Below are positions 8,414-16,759 of a stretch of DNA of 34,527 nt, piece by piece (the stretch's first letter is position 1; each line of letters starts with the position of its first letter). Source of the stretch: Lautropia sp. Lineage in GTDB: Bacteria; Pseudomonadota; Gammaproteobacteria; Burkholderiales; Burkholderiaceae_E. The position numbers and the translations under genes were made by a program. A model generated the notes under the pieces. That model was not told the origin of the DNA, did no database searches, and was given only the letters and a program-made list of their open reading frames with translations. The stretch lies in the NCBI GenBank assembly GCA_030532425.1, contig JAUNLD010000002.1:1-34527 (forward strand), read 5' to 3'.

Positions 8414-9244
8414 GTGGTCGCCATCACCGATCTCCACATCTATCCCGTCAAGTCGTGCGCGCCAATCCGGCTGACGCAGGCTGATCTCTGGGAAACCGGG
8501 CTGGCCTTCGACCGTTTCTGGATGCTGGTGGATGCCGGGGGCACGTTCATGACGCAGCGCAGCCATCCGCAGATGGCGCGCATCCAGCCGTCGTTGCGTT
8601 TTGGGCAGCTGCGCCTGCAGGCGCCGGGCATGCTGGCGCTGGATGTGCCGATTGGCGATTTCGATTATGCGGGGGCCGAGCGGCTGCGTACCGAGGTCTG
8701 GCGGCAGCCGGTCGAATGCCTGGTCGAGCCGGCGCTGGTCAATCAGTGGTTCAGCACCTTTCTGGGCCAGCCCTGCCGGCTGGTGCGCATCGACCCGGAT
8801 TTCCGGCGCATCTGCAAGCCCGAGGTGACGGGTGACGATGAGGCGATCACCCAGTTTGCCGATGGCTTTCCGCTGCTGGTGATCTCCCGGGCCTCGATCG
8901 ATGCGCTGAACCGCCGGCTGGAAAAGGTGGGTGAGCCGCCGGTGGACATCCTGCGCTTCCGGCCGAACATCGTCATCGACGGCATCGATGCGCACGAGGA
9001 AGACGACATCGAGACGCTGACGCACGCCGATTACACGCTGCGGCTGGTGCAGGCCTGCGAGCGCTGCCCGATTCCCAATCTTGATGTCGAGACGCTGACC
9101 TTTGGTACCGAACCGACCCGCACACTGCGTGAATACCGGCTGGGGCCTGGTGGCCGCAACGTCATCTTCGGCATGAACGGCATCGTCATCGCCGGGGCCG
9201 ATACGGCGGTGCTGCGTGTCGGCGATGAGCTGGAACCGGCCTGA
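8414..9244 (+). CDS. MOSC-domain protein (MOSC N-terminal beta-barrel + MOSC)
   Basis: Encodes 276 residues from GTG 8414, preceded by AAAGGGGG at a good distance and opening into VVAITDLHIYPVKSC, the classical start of MOSC_N proteins. The frame is open further upstream but that part looks non-coding. The N-terminal barrel covers about residues 1-120 and the MOSC domain about 125-275. The conserved cysteine region is present as CERCPIPNLDVETL, and FRPNIVIDG is the standard MOSC block. MOSC proteins transfer or bind sulfur and molybdenum cofactor; the YcbX/mARC-like branch reduces N-hydroxylated compounds. No ferredoxin domain is fused here, unlike E. coli YcbX. It is divergent from norB across the FNR box. 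The specific reaction is unknown. Confidence 0.9.
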   Translation: MVAITDLHIYPVKSCAPIRLTQADLWETGLAFDRFWMLVDAGGTFMTQRSHPQMARIQPSLRFGQLRLQAPGMLALDVPIGDFDYAGAERLRTEVWRQPVECLVEPALVNQWFSTFLGQPCRLVRIDPDFRRICKPEVTGDDEAITQFADGFPLLVISRASIDALNRRLEKVGEPPVDILRFRPNIVIDGIDAHEEDDIETLTHADYTLRLVQACERCPIPNLDVETLTFGTEPTRTLREYRLGPGGRNVIFGMNGIVIAGADTAVLRVGDELEPA

Positions 9245-9269
9245 CGGCTGCCTGCCCGCGTGAAGGGCG

Positions 9270-9289
9270 CCTTCCCGATGGCGGGAAGG
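9270..9289. terminator. GC-rich hairpin between convergent genes
   Basis: Perfect 8-bp stem CCTTCCCG/CGGGAAGG with a four-base loop, midway between the MOSC stop and the SGNH gene stop. There is no T-run on either side, so it is a weak or Rho-assisted bidirectional terminator at best. Confidence 0.45.
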
Positions 9290-9311
9290 GCCTTGCCCGC
9301 CCGGGCCCCGA

Positions 9312-10472
9312 TCAGTTCAACGCCCGGTCGATCATCCGCGCCAGCTGCCAGGCGGTGCAGGTTTCGGTAAAGACCACGGCGCGGGCCTGCCGCTCGGCAT
9401 CACCCGAATCCAGATCGATGCGGCCGGTGGAGGCCCAGTAATCGATCATGTCGTAGCGGCGCATCATCGGCTGATCGTGCAGGTTGATCGTCCAGCGCAG
9501 GTACTGGCGGTAGTCGTCGGTGCGGTAGAGCGCCTCGAACTGCGGGTGATAGGGCGGATCCAGCACGATGGTGTCCACCTTCTGCGCGCGCAGCTGCTTC
9601 AGGCCCCGGTCCAGTGCCTGTGCCATCCGGGCCGGCGGCAGGCCCCGGCGCGTGTCGGCGCGGCCCAGGTTCCAGATCACCAGCGCAGGCTTGCGTGGCA
9701 CGATCTGCCTGCCGATCAGTGCGGCCTGTTCGCCGACACTGGAGTTTTGCCGGCCAACCGACTCCACCCGGATCTGGCGCCCCGGAATGGGCGGCAGCTC
9801 GCGGCCCAGCTGGGCCTGCAACAGCGTCGTCAGTGAGGTCTGGCGCGGGGGCGGTCCACGGCGCAATGTGCGCCGGCCGCTGGCGGCGGGCGCGGTGCTG
9901 TCCGCATGGGGGCTGTCCGAGCCCAGTACCAGCACCAGCAGGTCGCCCTTGCCCCGCACCAGGGCAGCCGTCAGGCCCGGCAGGCGCGTCGGTGGCGAAC
10001 GCAGCGATTCGGGCACCACGCAGCTGCGGGCCAGCTTGCGCTCGTCGGTGGTGTCGGGCGCGGCCGGCAGCCGTGTGTTGGCGCTGCTGGCAGGCGGGGG
10101 CTGGGTGCCGGTGGGGGGCAGCGGCGGTGCCGGCTGGGGGGCCGTCTGCACCGGAGGCGTGGGGGATGGGGCCGCTGGCTGATCCGGAGGGGCGGCCGGT
10201 TCCGGTGGCCTGGGCGGCGGGGCCGTCTGAGTTGCCGGCATGGCCGCTGGGGCGGGTGAGGAGGCCGGTTGAGGGATGGCCGTAGCCGCTGGGGCCGCAG
10301 GGGGCGAGGTATGCTGATCCGCCGGGGCGGGCGGGGGCTCGGTGCTGCTGGTCTGGGCCAGTGCAGGGCAGGCCAGCAGGGCCGCCAGCAGCAGGATGCG
10401 GGGGCGCGGCCCCGGGGAGCGGTGGGGGGCCGCCCGCAGACGGGGGGCGATGGCAGGGGGGCGCGCGGTCAC
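9312..10472 (-). CDS. Secreted SGNH/GDSL-fold protein with Pro-rich linker, catalytic residues apparently degenerate
   Basis: Encodes 386 residues from GTG 10472, whose last bases overlap the opgC stop (GTGA), so translation is likely coupled. Residues 1-40 are a long basic leader plus hydrophobic core ending ACPALAQ, a probable signal peptide. Residues ~42-135 are almost only Pro, Ala, Thr and Gln, a flexible linker. The C-terminal ~230 residues follow the SGNH outline: LLVLVLGSDS (block I, about 177-187), VESVGRQNSS with Gly (block II, ~240), LVIWNLGRADTRRG (block III, ~264-277) and a terminal helix TETCTAWQLARMI. Block III lacks the Asn of GxND and the terminal DxxH lacks His, so hydrolase activity is doubtful. 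Pairing with an OpgC-type acyltransferase suggests a periplasmic partner handling acylated glycans. Fold assignment is moderate; function is unknown. Confidence 0.7.
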   Translation of the reverse strand: MTARPPAIAPRLRAAPHRSPGPRPRILLLAALLACPALAQTSSTEPPPAPADQHTSPPAAPAATAIPQPASSPAPAAMPATQTAPPPRPPEPAAPPDQPAAPSPTPPVQTAPQPAPPLPPTGTQPPPASSANTRLPAAPDTTDERKLARSCVVPESLRSPPTRLPGLTAALVRGKGDLLVLVLGSDSPHADSTAPAASGRRTLRRGPPPRQTSLTTLLQAQLGRELPPIPGRQIRVESVGRQNSSVGEQAALIGRQIVPRKPALVIWNLGRADTRRGLPPARMAQALDRGLKQLRAQKVDTIVLDPPYHPQFEALYRTDDYRQYLRWTINLHDQPMMRRYDMIDYWASTGRIDLDSGDAERQARAVVFTETCTAWQLARMIDRALN

Positions 10473-11767
10473 GATGAGGCTCCGGTCTTGGGGGGCGGTG
10501 GCGGGGCGTACGGAACGGGGGCAGCGTCGGCCGTGCCCGGGGCCGTGATGGCGGGAGCGCCGGCGGGTGAGGCGTCGGCAGCGCTCGGAGCCGCCTGGGT
10601 GCGGCGGCTGTCGGCCGGCTTGCCGGCCGTGCGCTGCCGGTACCAGTGCAGGTGGAAGGACACGGCCGTCATCACCGCCAGCCCGCCCAGCACCACCGCC
10701 AGCTGCATCGGCCAGCTGCGGCCAAACTCCACCAGCACGAAGTGGGCGATGAAGGACAGCGAGATGCCCAGGCAGAAGATGTAGAGCGAGTGCTGGCCGC
10801 AGCGGATGATCGGCAGCGTGGCCGGCCACGACAGGAAGCGCGCATCGGGCCGGGTGTAGTGGCCCACCAGGTAGGCCACCGCCAGAAAGTGCAGTACCCG
10901 CGCCGGGCCGAGGTTGGTCTTGTCGATGGGATAAAGCCACCAGCCCACCAGGGGTTCGGTGATGCGGTCGATGGCCGGCACGCGCCAGCCGATGGCGATG
11001 ATGGCGGCAAAGATCAGGTAGACCACACAGACCCAGGCCAGCCAGGGGCGCCAGCGCAGCCAGGGGGCATTCTGGTTGCGTACCGAGGCACAGAGCACGC
11101 CGATGACGAACATCAGCTGCCAGCCCAGCGGATTGAAGAACCAGACATCGCCGCCTTCGTAGACCGGAAAGGCCCATTGCCGCAGCTGCACGCCCGTCCA
11201 GAGCCCCAGCGAGAGCAGCAGGGTCAGCGGGCGCGAGATGCGGGCCAGCACCAGAAACAGCGGCAGCCCCGCCAGCAGCACGATGTACATCGGCAGCACG
11301 TCGAGGTTGACGGGGCGATAGCGCAGGATCAGCGCATCCATCACCGATTCGAGCGGCGAATCGAGAAAGGCGCTGATGTTCAGCTCGTCGATGAACGAGG
11401 CATTGCCAAAGCGTGTGGCCACCCACGAGATCTGGGCGATGAAGAAGACGAACAGCAGGATGTGCGCGGCATACAGCTGCCAGCAGCGCTTGAGCACCTG
11501 CAGGCTCATGTAGATGAAGCCGCGCTTTTCATACGAGCCGCCGTAGACCAGCGCCGCCGTATAGCCCGAGATGAAGACGAAGATCTCGGTGGCATCGCTG
11601 AAGCCGAAATTGCGGAAGGTCAGCTGGCCGATGTCGCTGGAGGGGATGTGGTCGATGAAGATGAACCACAGGGCCAGCCCCCGGAAAAAATCCAGCCGCA
11701 GGTCGCGCGGGGGTTTGGCCAGCGGGGCGCTGGCGCCCGCTGCCGGGGGACGGTCAGGGCTGCTCAT
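10469..11767 (-). CDS. opgC: OpgC-family membrane acyltransferase
   Basis: Encodes about 432 residues from ATG 11767; the frame is open to 11869 but upstream codons look like leader. After a Pro/Ala-rich cytoplasmic start the protein reads RDLRLDFFRGLALWFIFIDHIP and FGFSDATEIFVFISGYTAALVYG, the signature of OpgC (PF10129), followed by about ten membrane helices. OpgC proteins transfer succinyl groups to osmoregulated periplasmic glucans in the inner membrane. The C-terminal ~60 residues are a Pro/Ala-rich cytoplasmic tail. No opgG/opgH is in the window, so the acceptor could be another glycan. It is the first gene of a two-gene unit with the overlapping SGNH protein. Family is clear; the symbol implies homology, not proven substrate. 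Confidence 0.88.
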   Translation of the reverse strand: MSSPDRPPAAGASAPLAKPPRDLRLDFFRGLALWFIFIDHIPSSDIGQLTFRNFGFSDATEIFVFISGYTAALVYGGSYEKRGFIYMSLQVLKRCWQLYAAHILLFVFFIAQISWVATRFGNASFIDELNISAFLDSPLESVMDALILRYRPVNLDVLPMYIVLLAGLPLFLVLARISRPLTLLLSLGLWTGVQLRQWAFPVYEGGDVWFFNPLGWQLMFVIGVLCASVRNQNAPWLRWRPWLAWVCVVYLIFAAIIAIGWRVPAIDRITEPLVGWWLYPIDKTNLGPARVLHFLAVAYLVGHYTRPDARFLSWPATLPIIRCGQHSLYIFCLGISLSFIAHFVLVEFGRSWPMQLAVVLGGLAVMTAVSFHLHWYRQRTAGKPADSRRTQAAPSAADASPAGAPAITAPGTADAAPVPYAPPPPPKTGASS

Positions 11768-12188
11768 GGGCGGTGCTCGTGCAGGAAAGGGCGAAACGGA
11801 TGCGGGCACGCCGGGAGGGCTGGCGCCCGTCTGCGCAAATTCGGTGGGGAGACATGGCCATCGGTCCAAGCCAAAGCAGCCTTCATTCTAGAGCGTGTCA
11901 TGAACTTGTTTGGCGGGGGCCGGGCCTCCGGCCGCGTGCTGACAGGGCGCGGCACTTGGGCCAGGGCGCGCGGGGGGCTGCTGCCTGGATCGCGGCGCCT
12001 GCTTTACCGCAACTTTACATGGGCTTCAATCCGCCTTGACCGGCAGCGCCCAGAATGGCGTCCATCGGGTCTGGGGCTGCGAATCGGGCACCAGCCGTGT
12101 CCGGCAGGGCCGGTTTTCGCGCAGGTGATTTTTGTGGCCCATGCACCCGGACCTTCAACCCCAGTGAATGACATAGGGAGTACCCACG
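11768..12188. other. Divergent intergenic region opgC / spy-like gene
   Basis: About 420 bases of very GC-rich sequence with no supported gene. It contains the CpxR-like repeat at 12002-12018 and an AGGGAG ribosome site at 12176-12181 for the Spy-like gene. I find no convincing -10 element for opgC. The open frames crossing it are extensions or antisense shadows. Confidence 0.5.
12002..12018 (-). promoter_or_regulatory. CpxR-type direct repeat upstream of the spy-like operon
   Basis: CTTTAC-CGCAA-CTTTAC on the plus strand, i.e. GTAAA-N6-GTAAA on the minus strand, an 11-base period that puts both copies on one DNA face. E. coli CpxR binds GTAAA repeats separated by about 5 bases. The site is ~170 bases before a Spy/CpxP-like gene that is followed by its own OmpR-type regulator and kinase, so autoregulation is the natural reading. 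The downstream -10 is unclear (TTCAAT at 12025-12030 is one option). Confidence 0.55.
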
Positions 12189-12950
12189 ATGAAATTCGGC
12201 AAGAAAGTGATGGCGGCGATGATGATGGGCCTGGTGACGGCATCGGCCGTGGCAGGCGGTGGCGGTGGCAAGGGCGAGGGCCGCTGTGGCCACGAGGGCG
12301 GCCCGTCGAAGACGATGCATGCCGGTGGCCCCGGTGGGCTGGCCCTCTTCGGCATCGGCCCCTTCGGTGCCCGGCCGATGATGCCACCGGGCAAGCCGGG
12401 CGAGCCGTCGCAGGGCGACAAGGCTGGCCAGGGCGCCCGTGAAGGGGCGGTCGGGCAGGCCGCAGGGGCATTGACCGACGAGCAGCGTGCCCGGCGTTTC
12501 GAACAGCATCTGGAAACACGCATTGCCCGCGTGCTCAGGCGCGTGGATGGCACGCCGGAGCAAAGTCGCAAGATCGCTGCCGTGGTGGCCAAGGCGATGA
12601 GCGACATGCAGCCGCTGCACGAGCAGCTGCGTGCGCTCGACAGGAAGGCGGCCGATCTGTTCAAGGCCGACACCCTCGATCGCCAGGCCTTCGGGCAGCT
12701 GCGTGCCGAGCGCCTGACGCTGATGGATCAGATCTCGCAGCGTTCGATGTCGGCCTGGCTGGATGCGGCTTCGCTGCTGGATGCCGGCCAGCGCCAGAAA
12801 CTGGGTGAGCTGCGCGAGCGCGGTGGCCGGGGTGTTCATCGTGGCCGCGACGGTGAGCACCACGTGCATGGCAAGCGGGGCGAGCCGGGGCAGCGCGTCG
12901 AGCGTCCGGCTGCGGCGGGCAACGACCAGGCCGACGGGGCGGTCCGCTGA
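12189..12950 (+). CDS. Spy/CpxP-family periplasmic chaperone-like protein
   Basis: Encodes 253 residues with a good AGGGAG ribosome site. The signal peptide is MKFGKKVMAAMMMGLVTASAVA (about 22 residues). A Gly-rich, Cys/His-containing segment (GGGGGKGEGRCGHEGG) and a Pro/Gly linker run to about residue 93. The helical Spy-like domain follows: LTDEQ at 95-99 matches the LTxxQ motif and the degenerate LLDAGQ near 196-201 is its second copy, with amphipathic helices between. The tail (214-253) is His/Arg/Gly-rich (VHRGRDGEHHVHGKRGE), possibly metal-binding. Spy and CpxP bind unfolded proteins, and CpxP also inhibits its kinase. It is longer than E. coli Spy (161 aa) because of the two low-complexity flanks. 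Cotranscription with the downstream kinase system suggests stress sensing with feedback. Confidence 0.85.
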   Translation: MKFGKKVMAAMMMGLVTASAVAGGGGGKGEGRCGHEGGPSKTMHAGGPGGLALFGIGPFGARPMMPPGKPGEPSQGDKAGQGAREGAVGQAAGALTDEQRARRFEQHLETRIARVLRRVDGTPEQSRKIAAVVAKAMSDMQPLHEQLRALDRKAADLFKADTLDRQAFGQLRAERLTLMDQISQRSMSAWLDAASLLDAGQRQKLGELRERGGRGVHRGRDGEHHVHGKRGEPGQRVERPAAAGNDQADGAVR

Positions 12951-13136
12951 CGGGCCGTCCTGTCCGGGCGCGCCAGGGTGCGGGGCGGGCTGGCGTTTGG
13001 GCGCCGGGTGGCGCATCATCGCCGGCGGGCCCCGGCTGGCCGTCTGCCTGATGCGGCCGGGCGTGTTCCGCGAGGCGCCTGGCCCCGGGGCCGCCGTCCG
13101 GCCCGATCGCCCGCGCACGTCCAGGAGGACATCACC

Positions 13137-13868
13137 GTGAACCACGCCGGCATTCTGTTGATTGATGACGACCGCCGTCTGGCCGACATGGTCGGCCGCT
13201 ATCTGGCGCAGGCCGGCTTTGCGGTCGAGCACCGGGACACCGGTGCGGCGGGCCTGAGCAGCCTGAGGGCGCAGGTGCCGGCGCTGGTGCTGCTGGACCT
13301 GATGCTGCCCGATGCCGACGGCCTGGACCTGTGCCGGCAGATCCGTGCGCTGCCGGGCGCGGCGGCGGGAGTGCCCGTGCTGATGCTGACGGCGCGTGGC
13401 GAGACGATGGACCGTGTCATTGGCCTGGAAGTGGGCGCCGACGATTATCTGGCCAAACCCTTCGAGCCGCGCGAGCTGCTGGCACGGGTGCGGGCGCTGT
13501 TGCGCCGGGCTGCCGCACCGGGGCCGGCCAGCGGTGCCGGGGCGGCGCCGGCCGAGGTGCTGGTGCTGGATGATCTGGAGATCGATGTCGATGCCCGCGA
13601 GGTACGGGTGGCGGGCGAGCGCCGCAGCCTCACCAGCCATCAGTTCGACCTGTTGCTGGCGCTGGTGCGCCACGCCGGCCGGGTGATGTCGCGCGAGCGG
13701 CTGATGGATCTGGTCAAGGGGGCGCCGCTGGAGGCCTTCGACCGCTCGATCGACGTGCACGTCGGCAAGATCCGTCAGGCGATCGAGGCCGATCCGCGCC
13801 AGCCGCAGCGGCTGTTGACGGTACGTGGGGTGGGCTATGTGTTTGCGCGTCCACGTGAGGGGCATTGA
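13137..13868 (+). CDS. OmpR/CpxR-family response regulator
   Basis: Encodes 243 residues from GTG 13137 with a strong AGGAGG seven bases upstream; the frame is open upstream but that start is clearly best. Receiver domain residues ~4-118: acidic triad DDD (10-12), phospho-acceptor Asp54 in VLLDLMLPDADG, Thr85 in LTAR, Lys107 in YLAKPFEP. A 25-residue linker precedes a winged-helix DNA-binding domain (LTSHQFDLLLALVRHAGRVMSRERL, then DVHVGKIRQAI and VRGVGYVFARP). All catalytic residues are intact. It is separated from the Spy-like gene by 186 GC-rich bases and abuts the kinase. Most like CpxR/RstA; likely binds the GTAAA repeat upstream of the cluster. Confidence 0.95.
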   Translation: MNHAGILLIDDDRRLADMVGRYLAQAGFAVEHRDTGAAGLSSLRAQVPALVLLDLMLPDADGLDLCRQIRALPGAAAGVPVLMLTARGETMDRVIGLEVGADDYLAKPFEPRELLARVRALLRRAAAPGPASGAGAAPAEVLVLDDLEIDVDAREVRVAGERRSLTSHQFDLLLALVRHAGRVMSRERLMDLVKGAPLEAFDRSIDVHVGKIRQAIEADPRQPQRLLTVRGVGYVFARPREGH

Positions 13869-13870
13869 AC

Positions 13871-15373
13871 ATGCGTCGTCTGTCGCTGACGATCTTCCTG
13901 TCGTTGCTGGCCAGCCTGACGCTGATGGCACTGGCCGTGTCGTGGGCCTGGCGCTGGCAGGTGGCCCAGCGTGCGGAGGAACGGGAGAACCGTTTCACCG
14001 AGGCACTGGCGGCCGAGGTGATTCCGGCGGCTGCCGATGGCGTGCCCCGTCTGCGCGCAGCACTGCACCACTGGCACCGGCGCCTGAGGGTGGATCTGCA
14101 GGTGATGGATGCCGATGGGCGGGTGCTGGCCGCGGCCGGACGGCCCTTCGGGGCGGATGGCCAGACGCTGGACCCCCGTTCGGTGCGCCCGGCGGATGGC
14201 GGGCCGGACGGACGTGGCACGAGGGATATGCGGACCGGAGCTGCCGGGGCAGAGCCGCCCGCGTTCGTCGAGGATGGGCCGGCAGGGGATTTTCGAGGAG
14301 GACACGCGGATGATGGACGTGCCGGGCGGGGGCGTGCCGGCCGCGGCCCAGGGGATGAACACCCGGCGCCCGAAGGGGGCTACCGGCCGCGGGTGATGGA
14401 GGCGGTGGTCCATCAGGTGGCGTTGCCGGATGCGCGCACGCTGCGGATCCGCTCGTGGCGGCCGGTGCCGCCGCGATCGCCCGTCAGTGCACCGGTGGCG
14501 CTGGCGCTGCTGTTTGTGGCGGTGGGGCTGGCCGCCTGGCCGGTGTCGCGCCGCATCACCCGTCGCCTGGAGGCGTTGCAACACATTGTCGACCGCCAGG
14601 CGGCGGGCGACCTGAAGATTCGTGCGGCGGTGCAGGGGCATGACGAGGTGGCGGCACTGGCCGAAAGTTTCAACCGGGCGGCAGCCCGGATCGAGGAACT
14701 GGTGGGCCGGCAGGAGGCCTTGCTGACCAGTCAGCGCCGCCTGCTGGCCCATGCCTCGCACGAGCTGCGTTCGCCGCTGGCGCGCATCCGCATGGCCACC
14801 GAGCTGATGATGGACGATCCGGCCGGCGCAGGGGGGCATGCGGGCGAGGTCCGCCAGAGCATTCACGAACTGGATGAACTGGTCGAGGAAATCCTGCTGG
14901 CCAGCCGGCTGGATACCGATGCGGGCGGCGAAGGCCCGCACGATCCGGTCGATATCGTTGCCCTGGCCGCCGAAGAAGCGGCGCGTGTCGAGGCCGAATT
15001 GCAGGTGCAGGGCGATATCCCGGCCGAAATACCCGGCGAGTTGCGGCTGCTGCGGCGCCTGCTGCGCAATCTGCTGGAAAACGCCCGCCGTTATCACCCG
15101 CCGGGGGGCGAGCCGGTCCTGCTGAGCCTGGTGTCGTCACCCGAGGGGCTGCGCATGACGGTCAGTGACCGGGGGCCGGGCGTGCCGGCGGCAGCCCGGG
15201 AGCGGATCTTCGAGGCCTTCTACCGGGTGGATGGGCACTCGGAACAGGCCGGCAACGTGGGCCTGGGGCTGTCGCTGGTGCGTCAGATCGTCCGCCGCCA
15301 TGGGGGTGAGGTGCGCCATCAGCCGCGTGAGGGCGGCGGCAGCCACTTCGTGGTGACACTGCCGCTGCACTGA
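13871..15373 (+). CDS. Sensor histidine kinase (CpxA/RstB-like)
   Basis: Encodes 500 residues from ATG 13871, two bases after the regulator stop. TM1 is about residues 5-25. The periplasmic part (~30-200) begins with an ordered region (LRAALHHWHRRLRVDLQVMDADGRVLAAAG) but then has ~70 residues of Gly/Asp/Arg-rich low complexity (~100-172), unusual for a sensor. TM2 is ~205-224, then HAMP. H-box HASHELRSPLARIRM has His297; N-box LLENARRY (Asn404), G1 DRGPGVP (Asp433) and G2 GNVGLGLSL complete an active kinase. It ends six bases from the convergent rppH stop. Inferred signal: envelope or metal stress, by analogy with CpxA and the linked Spy-like protein. Confidence 0.93.
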   Translation: MRRLSLTIFLSLLASLTLMALAVSWAWRWQVAQRAEERENRFTEALAAEVIPAAADGVPRLRAALHHWHRRLRVDLQVMDADGRVLAAAGRPFGADGQTLDPRSVRPADGGPDGRGTRDMRTGAAGAEPPAFVEDGPAGDFRGGHADDGRAGRGRAGRGPGDEHPAPEGGYRPRVMEAVVHQVALPDARTLRIRSWRPVPPRSPVSAPVALALLFVAVGLAAWPVSRRITRRLEALQHIVDRQAAGDLKIRAAVQGHDEVAALAESFNRAAARIEELVGRQEALLTSQRRLLAHASHELRSPLARIRMATELMMDDPAGAGGHAGEVRQSIHELDELVEEILLASRLDTDAGGEGPHDPVDIVALAAEEAARVEAELQVQGDIPAEIPGELRLLRRLLRNLLENARRYHPPGGEPVLLSLVSSPEGLRMTVSDRGPGVPAAARERIFEAFYRVDGHSEQAGNVGLGLSLVRQIVRRHGGEVRHQPREGGGSHFVVTLPLH

Positions 15374-15379
15374 CCCGCG

Positions 15380-16549
15380 CTAACGGCGGCGGGGCCTGGT
15401 GCGGGGGCGCGCCGGCGGCTCGGGCAGGCTGGTGGGGCGCGGGTCGGCGCTGTCGACGTTGCCGCCGGCCGGACGGCTATGGGGGCGATCGCGCCCGCTG
15501 CCGGGAGCAGCACCGGCCGGGGCAGGGCGTCCGTTGCCTGACCGGGGGGCCGGGCGGTTGCCCTGGACACCGGGACGCTGATGGAGCGCCGTGCCCTGGC
15601 CATGGCGGCGGTTGCCCTCGGCGCCACGACGGCTGGTGTGGCTGTCGGTACGCTCGTCGCTCCGGCGGGCACGGGCGGGCGCGCGGGCGGGGGCTTCGCC
15701 CTGGGGGGCCTGGCGAGCCGGGGCGGAGCCGCTGCGCGTGGGGGATGTGCCCGGGCCATGGCGTGCGGCCGACCGGGTGCTGCTGGCGCCACTGCCTCCC
15801 TGCGTGCCAGCACGTTGAGCATGGCTGCGCTGGCCCTGGGGGGGCGAGGCCGGGCGGCTGCTGCCCGCACCGCCGCCCGTGCTGCGTGGGGCGTTGCCCT
15901 GGCGGGCACTGGCGCTGCCGGCGTCGTCGGCCGGGCTGGCATGCCTGCCACGGCCGGGGTTGCGGGCGCTGCGCGGGTTGCTGCGCTGGTTCTGGGTGCC
16001 GCGAATGGCCGTGCCGGCCCGTGGCGCACTGCTGCGGGGCGGGTCGGGCAGGTCGGGGGCATCGGCCGGGCGGGGCGGCAGGCCCGCCAGCACCGACAGC
16101 TCGGTCAGTGCCTTTAGATAGACCGGGCGCTTGAATTCGATGACGGCATCCAGTGGTGACCAGTAATCGCTCCAGCGCCAGGCATCGAATTCCGGGTGGT
16201 CGACCGCCTCCAGCGAGATGGCGCTGTCTTCGGCCACCAGCCGCAGGATGAACCAGATCTGCTTCTGGCCACGATAATGGCCACGCCACTCGCGGCGTAC
16301 CCAGCGGGTGGGCACGTTGTAGTGCAGCCAGTCGCGCGTGCGGCCGATGATCTCGACGTGGCGTGCACTCAGGCCGACTTCTTCGTGCAGTTCGCGGAAC
16401 ATGGCCTGCTCGGGCGATTCGCCCGCCTTGATCCCGCCCTGCGGGAACTGCCAGGCCTGCTCGCGGATACGCTTGCCCCAGAAAACCTGCTGGTCTCGGT
16501 TGAGCAGGATGATCCCGACGTTGGGGCGATAGCCGTTCTTGTCCAGCAT
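15380..16549 (-). CDS. rppH: RNA pyrophosphohydrolase with very long disordered C-terminal tail
   Basis: Encodes 389 residues from ATG 16549 ([17 protein letters not shown], the canonical RppH start). RppH is a Nudix hydrolase that converts 5'-triphosphate RNA ends to monophosphate and so starts RNase E-dependent decay. The Nudix box is intact at about 38-60 ([23 protein letters not shown], with the G, E and REUxEE positions). The catalytic domain ends near residue 165 (E. coli RppH is 176 residues in all). The remaining ~220 residues are almost entirely Arg, Pro, Ala, Gly, Ser and Gln, with net strong positive charge and no recognisable fold, and end in RPRTRPRRR. The tail is likely disordered and could bind RNA. 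The reading frame is uninterrupted, so it is not an obvious frameshift. Divergent from proS. Confidence 0.95.
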   Translation of the reverse strand: MLDKNGYRPNVGIILLNRDQQVFWGKRIREQAWQFPQGGIKAGESPEQAMFRELHEEVGLSARHVEIIGRTRDWLHYNVPTRWVRREWRGHYRGQKQIWFILRLVAEDSAISLEAVDHPEFDAWRWSDYWSPLDAVIEFKRPVYLKALTELSVLAGLPPRPADAPDLPDPPRSSAPRAGTAIRGTQNQRSNPRSARNPGRGRHASPADDAGSASARQGNAPRSTGGGAGSSRPASPPQGQRSHAQRAGTQGGSGASSTRSAARHGPGTSPTRSGSAPARQAPQGEAPARAPARARRSDERTDSHTSRRGAEGNRRHGQGTALHQRPGVQGNRPAPRSGNGRPAPAGAAPGSGRDRPHSRPAGGNVDSADPRPTSLPEPPARPRTRPRRR

Positions 16550-16720
16550 GTGGTGGCTCGGTTGGTCCGGGGGCTGCGCAGGCAACACCCGTCATCGGGT
16601 CGCTGGGACGGCGCACTGCCTGCCCGCGCCAGGCACTGGCCGGGTGAAAAAGGCAACGCAACGGCACCCGCTGGCCGGATGTGGTGTTTGTTTGGCTGCG
16701 AGAGCATTCCCTGCCGGGGA

Positions 16721-16749
16721 AAGTTCTCTAGAATGTTGGTCATTATATT
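16721..16749 (+). promoter_or_regulatory. Possible proS promoter
   Basis: TATATT at 16744-16749 is a good -10 in an otherwise GC-rich divergent gap. The -35 is poor (AAGTTC at 16721-16726, 17-base spacing). If real, transcription would start within a few bases of the ATG at 16760, giving a nearly leaderless mRNA. Confidence 0.3.
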
Positions 16750-16759
16750 AGTCGAGCCT

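Noticed and set aside
10646-12442. 598-residue plus-strand frame opposite opgC
   Set aside because: Shadow of OpgC; crosses into the Spy-like gene in the wrong frame.
12015-13931. 638-residue minus-strand open frame over the Spy-like gene and response regulator
   Set aside because: Antisense shadow; the plus-strand genes have ribosome sites and full motifs.
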